Below, one piece after another: positions 6,411-9,200 of a stretch of 9,200 nucleotides of DNA. The notes below the pieces were generated by a model. The model was given only the letters and a program-made list of their open reading frames with translations. It did no database searches and was not told the origin of the DNA. This stretch comes from Chloroflexota bacterium. GTDB taxonomy: Bacteria > Chloroflexota > Anaerolineae > UBA7937 > JACPPX01. The stretch covers positions 1 through 9,200 of the forward strand of contig JACPWV010000189.1 in assembly GCA_016196905.1 (NCBI GenBank), given 5' to 3'. Numbering within the stretch: the stretch's first letter is position 1; each line of letters opens with the position of its first letter. The position numbers and the translations under genes are program-made.

Positions 6411-8140
6411 AGACCTTGCGCGGTATCCCCGCCTCGCCGGGGATCGCCCTGGGCCCCGCGCTGATCTACCAGCCCCCTACCCTCCAAGTAGAACGCCGGC
6501 ACATTCAGGACCCGGGCGCCGAAGGGGAGCGCTTCACCCAGGCTGTGGTGCGGGCCAAGGCAGCCATCGCGGACCTGCAGGCCCAGGCCACCGCCCGCTT
6601 GGGACCCGGGGAGGCGGCTATCTTCGAGGCCCACCGTCTCTTCCTGGAGGACCCGGTACTCCTGGATAAGGTGAGGCAGCGTATCGCGGAACGGGTCAAT
6701 GCCGAGGCTGCGCTGCTCGACGCTCTAGAAGGGTATGCGCAGGCCCTGGCTTCCCTTCCCGACGAAACTTTCCGCCAGCGGGCGGCGGATGTGCGCGCGG
6801 TGGGGGAAAGGGTGTTGCGCGAACTCATGCCGGCGAACTGGGGACCTGCCCAGCTTGGCCTGAACAGTCCGCGTATCGTGGTCGCCCGCGATCTGACCCC
6901 CGCGGACACCATCCAGATGGACCCTTCCCAGATCCTTGGCTTGGTCACGGCGCTGGGAGGCCCGACCTCTCACGCCGCCATTCTGGCGCGTGGCCTGGGG
7001 ATCCCGGCGGTCATGGGCCTGGGCGAGGAGGCGCTGGCGGAGATCTCCTCCAGCGGCGAGCTGGTTCTCGATGGCACTGAGGGAGTGGTCTTAATCGATG
7101 CGGATGCGGCCACCCGGGAACCCTATCTTCGGCAACGCGAGCGCTTTATCGCTGATCGAGAGCAACATCGCGCCGAGGCGCTGCTCCCCGCCCAGACACG
7201 CGATGGCCGGCGCATCGAGATCGGAGCCAATGTGGGCGATGTGGAGTCGGCAGTGGAGGCCCTGAGTTGGGGCGCGGACGGGATCGGCCTCCTGCGCAGC
7301 GAGTTTCTCTATCTTCGCTCCGAGCTCCCGCCCAGCGAGGCGGAACAGGTCCAGGCCTATCGTGAAATCACCAAGGCCTGGGGGGAGCGGCCGATGGTCA
7401 TCCGCACCTTGGACATCGGCGCGGACAAACCCTTGCCCTGGTTGCGCCTAGGACAGGAGGCCAATCCCTTCCTGGGTACGCGTGGATTGCGTCTAAGCTT
7501 GCAGTACCCCCATCTTTTGAAGACCCAACTGCGGGCCATCCTGCGCATAGGGGCCGGGTACAATGTCAAAATCATGTTCCCCATGGTGGCAACCATCGAG
7601 GAAATGCGGGAGGCAAAAAGGATCCTGGCTGAGGCCCGCCAGGAGCTGCAACGCGAAGACCTCCCCATCGTCGAGGACCTGGAGGTGGGGATCATGGTGG
7701 AGGTCCCCTCGGCGGCACTGATGGCCGCCGAGCTCGCCGCCGAGGCCGATTTCTTCAGCCTGGGGACCAACGATCTGGTCCAGTACCTGTTCGCCTGCGA
7801 CCGCACCAACCCACGCGTCATCGACCTTTACCAGCCGCTCCACCCCGCCGTCCTGCGCCTCATCCGCACCACCGTCGAAGGGGCTCGCGCCCATGGTCGC
7901 TGGGTGGGGCTGTGCGGGGAGCTGGCCGGGGTCCCGGAGGCAATCCCTATCCTAGTGGGCCTAGGATTAGACGAACTCAGCATGAACCCGCCCTCTATCC
8001 CTCAGGCCAAGGCGATCGTGCGTTCCCTCTCCTATGTCGAGGCGCAAAGCCTAGCCGAGCGCGCCCTGCAACTTTCCTCCGAGCTGGAGGTCCGCGGGTT
8101 GATCGCGAGCCTCTTCCCCGATTTGGCTCAGCTCCACTAG
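6407..8140 (+). CDS. ptsI: PTS Enzyme I (phosphoenolpyruvate-protein phosphotransferase)
   Basis: Transfers phosphate from PEP to HPr, the first step of the PTS. Length 577 residues, as in E. coli EI (575). Domains in order: N-terminal HPr-binding/phosphohistidine domain starting RGIPASPGIALGPA (5-18) with the active-site H189 in GGPTSHAAILARGLGIPAVMG; C-terminal TIM-barrel PEP-binding domain with R297 (GIGLLRSEF), R333 (VIRTLDIGADKPLPW), GTRGLR (357-362), E432 (MVEVPSAA), N455-D456 (LGTNDLVQY) and C503 (GLCGELAG). These match the E. coli active-site residues apart from a one-residue shift. After GELAG the common Asp is Val (V509). There are no GAF or EIIA fusions, so it is not PtsP or a multiphosphoryl protein. 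The start overlaps HPr by 4 nt. It is the last gene of the cluster, followed by a hairpin. Confidence 0.97.
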   Translation: MKTLRGIPASPGIALGPALIYQPPTLQVERRHIQDPGAEGERFTQAVVRAKAAIADLQAQATARLGPGEAAIFEAHRLFLEDPVLLDKVRQRIAERVNAEAALLDALEGYAQALASLPDETFRQRAADVRAVGERVLRELMPANWGPAQLGLNSPRIVVARDLTPADTIQMDPSQILGLVTALGGPTSHAAILARGLGIPAVMGLGEEALAEISSSGELVLDGTEGVVLIDADAATREPYLRQRERFIADREQHRAEALLPAQTRDGRRIEIGANVGDVESAVEALSWGADGIGLLRSEFLYLRSELPPSEAEQVQAYREITKAWGERPMVIRTLDIGADKPLPWLRLGQEANPFLGTRGLRLSLQYPHLLKTQLRAILRIGAGYNVKIMFPMVATIEEMREAKRILAEARQELQREDLPIVEDLEVGIMVEVPSAALMAAELAAEADFFSLGTNDLVQYLFACDRTNPRVIDLYQPLHPAVLRLIRTTVEGARAHGRWVGLCGELAGVPEAIPILVGLGLDELSMNPPSIPQAKAIVRSLSYVEAQSLAERALQLSSELEVRGLIASLFPDLAQLH

Positions 8141-8147
8141 GCATTTT

Positions 8148-8183
8148 CCCCCCATATATTGTCGAATAGGTGTTTATGGGGGG
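8148..8183 (+). terminator. Hairpin 7 nt after the Enzyme I stop
   Basis: A 9-bp perfect inverted repeat, CCCCCCATA at 8148-8156 and TATGGGGGG at 8175-8183, with an 18-nt loop that can form a further 4-bp stem (TATT 8157-8160 with AATA 8165-8168 around GTCG). No T-run follows on the + strand, so it is only terminator-like, but its position right after the last PTS gene suits an operon end or 3' protection. Confidence 0.45.
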
Positions 8184-8199
8184 GTTGCCGACAGTAGGC

Positions 8200-8227
8200 T
8201 TGCTGCTTCGCCCTGTTCCCCTAAAAT
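8200..8227 (+). promoter_or_regulatory. Probable promoter of the CinA-domain gene, predicted leaderless
   Basis: -35-like TTGCTG (8200-8205), a 16-nt spacer and -10-like TAAAAT (8222-8227). The -10 ends 6 nt before ATG 8234, so transcription would start at or next to the start codon. No Shine-Dalgarno is present between the -10 and the ATG, which agrees with a leaderless mRNA. Confidence 0.5.
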
Positions 8228-8233
8228 AGAGCC

Positions 8234-9049
8234 ATGCCCAGCGTGGAGATCATCGCCATCGGTAGCGAGCTGCTGTTGGGTCTGGTGCAGGACACCAACA
8301 GCCACTGGTTATCCAAGCAGATCGCCGGGCTGGGGGGCGAGCTGCGCCGGGTGGCCATCGTGGGGGATGTGCCAGAAGCCATCGGGGCCGAGCTCAGAGG
8401 GGCCCTCCAGCGTCGACCCGATCTGCTCATCACCTCGGGCGGCTTGGGGCCCACCGCTGATGACCTGACCCTCTCCGCGGTGGCACAAGCGCTGGAGCTG
8501 CCTCTCGAATTGGACCCGCGCGCTCTGGAGGTGGTCCGATCGCGCTACGCGGCGCTGCATCGACAGGGCTATTTGGCTGACCCCCACCTGAGCGAAGCGC
8601 GGCGAAAGATGGCCTATTTCCCGCGCGGCGGCGAGCCGATTCACAACCCGGTGGGCACCGCTCCTGCTTGCCTATTGCGGGTGGAAAGCTCCACCTTGAT
8701 CTGCCTTCCAGGTGTTCCTGGAGAGCTCAAAGGGATTTGGACCGAATCCCTACAGCCGATCCTGCGCGAGATTTTTGGCGCCGGTGCCTACCTCGAGGTG
8801 ACCCTCCGGGTGGATTGTCCCGACGAATCGCTCCTCGCCCCCCTATTGACCCCCCTGGTCGAGCGCCATCCCGACGTCTACATCAAGTCGCGAGCGAAAG
8901 TCTTCGCCGAGCGGATGCAACTGCAGATCACCCTCTCGGCGCGCGGGGGCGAGCGCTCCCAGGTCCAGTCGCGGATCGAGAGCGCGCTGGGGGAGGTGCG
9001 CCGAGCCCTGGAGGCAGCCCGTCTCCGCGCTGAGCTCGAGGAAGGCTAA
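8234..9049 (+). CDS. CinA N-terminal (MoCF/COG1058-type) domain protein without amidase domain
   Basis: A 271-residue protein of the competence/damage-inducible protein A family. Seen: AIGSELLLG (8-16), SGGLGPTADDLT (68-79), NPVGTAP (138-144), and LPGVPGE (158-164), all hallmarks of the molybdopterin-binding-fold domain that in CinA carries pyridine-nucleotide or ADP-ribose pyrophosphatase activity. Residues about 185-260 fit the KH-like linker region. The C-terminal NMN amidase (PncC) domain of full-length CinA (about 410-420 residues) is absent, and no remnant follows the stop at 9049, so this is a stand-alone form rather than an obvious frameshift product. Likely role is nucleotide or pyridine-nucleotide housekeeping, unconnected to the PTS genes. 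It has its own probable promoter. The family is clear; the activity is inferred. Confidence 0.88.
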   Translation: MPSVEIIAIGSELLLGLVQDTNSHWLSKQIAGLGGELRRVAIVGDVPEAIGAELRGALQRRPDLLITSGGLGPTADDLTLSAVAQALELPLELDPRALEVVRSRYAALHRQGYLADPHLSEARRKMAYFPRGGEPIHNPVGTAPACLLRVESSTLICLPGVPGELKGIWTESLQPILREIFGAGAYLEVTLRVDCPDESLLAPLLTPLVERHPDVYIKSRAKVFAERMQLQITLSARGGERSQVQSRIESALGEVRRALEAARLRAELEEG

Positions 9050-9071
9050 TCGCCAGCCGCGCACCAGGCCC

Positions 9072-9100
9072 TTGCCGCCTCCGCGCAGCAGTGCTAAACT
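9072..9100 (+). promoter_or_regulatory. Promoter-like sequence with extended -10
   Basis: TTGCCG (9072-9077), a 17-nt spacer and TAAACT (9095-9100) preceded by TGC, giving an extended -10. It lies 23 nt after the CinA stop and would start transcription near 9107, about 45 nt before the candidate TTG start at 9153. Confidence 0.4.
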
Positions 9101-9152
9101 TGCCGCCCTATTAACCCATCGGCTCCACATACCTAACCTTGGGGGGGGCGAC

Positions 9153-9200
9153 TTGTTTTTCATCGTTGTGGTGCATCTTTTGAGCGCGCTTCTCTTAGCC
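9153..9200 (+). CDS. Start of a probable small membrane protein (3' part outside window; SecG-like at best)
   Basis: From TTG 9153 the frame is open to the right edge and encodes 16 residues, almost all hydrophobic: MFFIVVVHLLSALLLA. This looks like the first transmembrane helix or signal sequence of a membrane protein; a hydrophobic start with one His or Gln and a Leu-rich run is reminiscent of SecG, but 16 residues are too few to decide. An in-frame GTG at 9168 or 9171 could be the start instead. An eight-G run lies just upstream (9141-9148), with no classical SD. The promoter-like sequence at 9072-9100 points to this gene. Confidence 0.35.
   Translation, partial: MFFIVVVHLLSALLLA

Noticed and set aside
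5504..6634. 376-codon - strand open frame across the second SDR, HPr and Enzyme I
   Set aside because: It spans three strongly supported + strand genes and carries no recognisable domain.
1..9200. Mobile element, prophage, defence system or CRISPR array
   Set aside because: No transposase, integrase, phage or nuclease genes, no direct-repeat array and no terminal repeats were seen; all identifiable genes are metabolic or transport genes.

Overview
The window is a compact stretch of a high-GC bacterial chromosome in which every recognisable gene lies on the + strand. Codon use is strongly G/C-ending throughout, GTG and TTG starts occur beside ATG, and no base-composition break, mobile element, tRNA, rRNA or CRISPR array is visible. 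The taxon cannot be fixed from the sequence. The high GC, the gene mix and a probable leaderless promoter would fit a Chloroflexota-type or similar deep-branching bacterium, but that is a guess.

Layout. (1) 2-1616: the two membrane subunits of a mannose/fructose/sorbose-family PTS permease, EIIC (cut by the left edge) and EIID, overlapping by 17 nt. (2) 1617-1764: a gap with a strong GC-rich inverted repeat, a competing smaller hairpin and a good Shine-Dalgarno. (3) 1765-5291: a tight block of DhnA/LsrF-type class I aldolase, short-chain dehydrogenase (SDR), zinc-dependent medium-chain dehydrogenase (MDR) and a 10-TM EamA/DMT transporter. (4) 5351-8140: a second SDR, HPr and PTS Enzyme I; HPr and EI overlap by 4 nt. 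(5) 8141-8233: a hairpin after EI, then a promoter whose -10 box sits 6 nt before the next ATG. (6) 8234-9049: a CinA-type N-terminal-domain protein without the amidase domain. (7) 9050-9200: a promoter-like sequence and the first codons of a probable small membrane protein (SecG-like at best).

How the genes may work together. EI and HPr pass phosphate from PEP to EIIA and EIIB, which are not in the window and are expected upstream. EIIC and EIID import and phosphorylate a sugar or polyol. The MDR and the two SDRs could interconvert hydroxyl and keto groups of that sugar phosphate, as SorE and SorD do in L-sorbose catabolism, and the aldolase could cleave the product to triose-level compounds. 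One SDR looks NAD-type and the other NADP-type. This is a plausible self-contained uptake and catabolism cluster with its own general PTS proteins. The substrate is unknown, and the aldolase appears to lack the catalytic Tyr of archaeal-type fructose-bisphosphate aldolases, so ordinary glycolytic cleavage should not be assumed. I see nothing that amounts to a wholly new class of system. The main points of interest are the unassigned sugar pathway, the mutually exclusive hairpins and the leaderless promoter.
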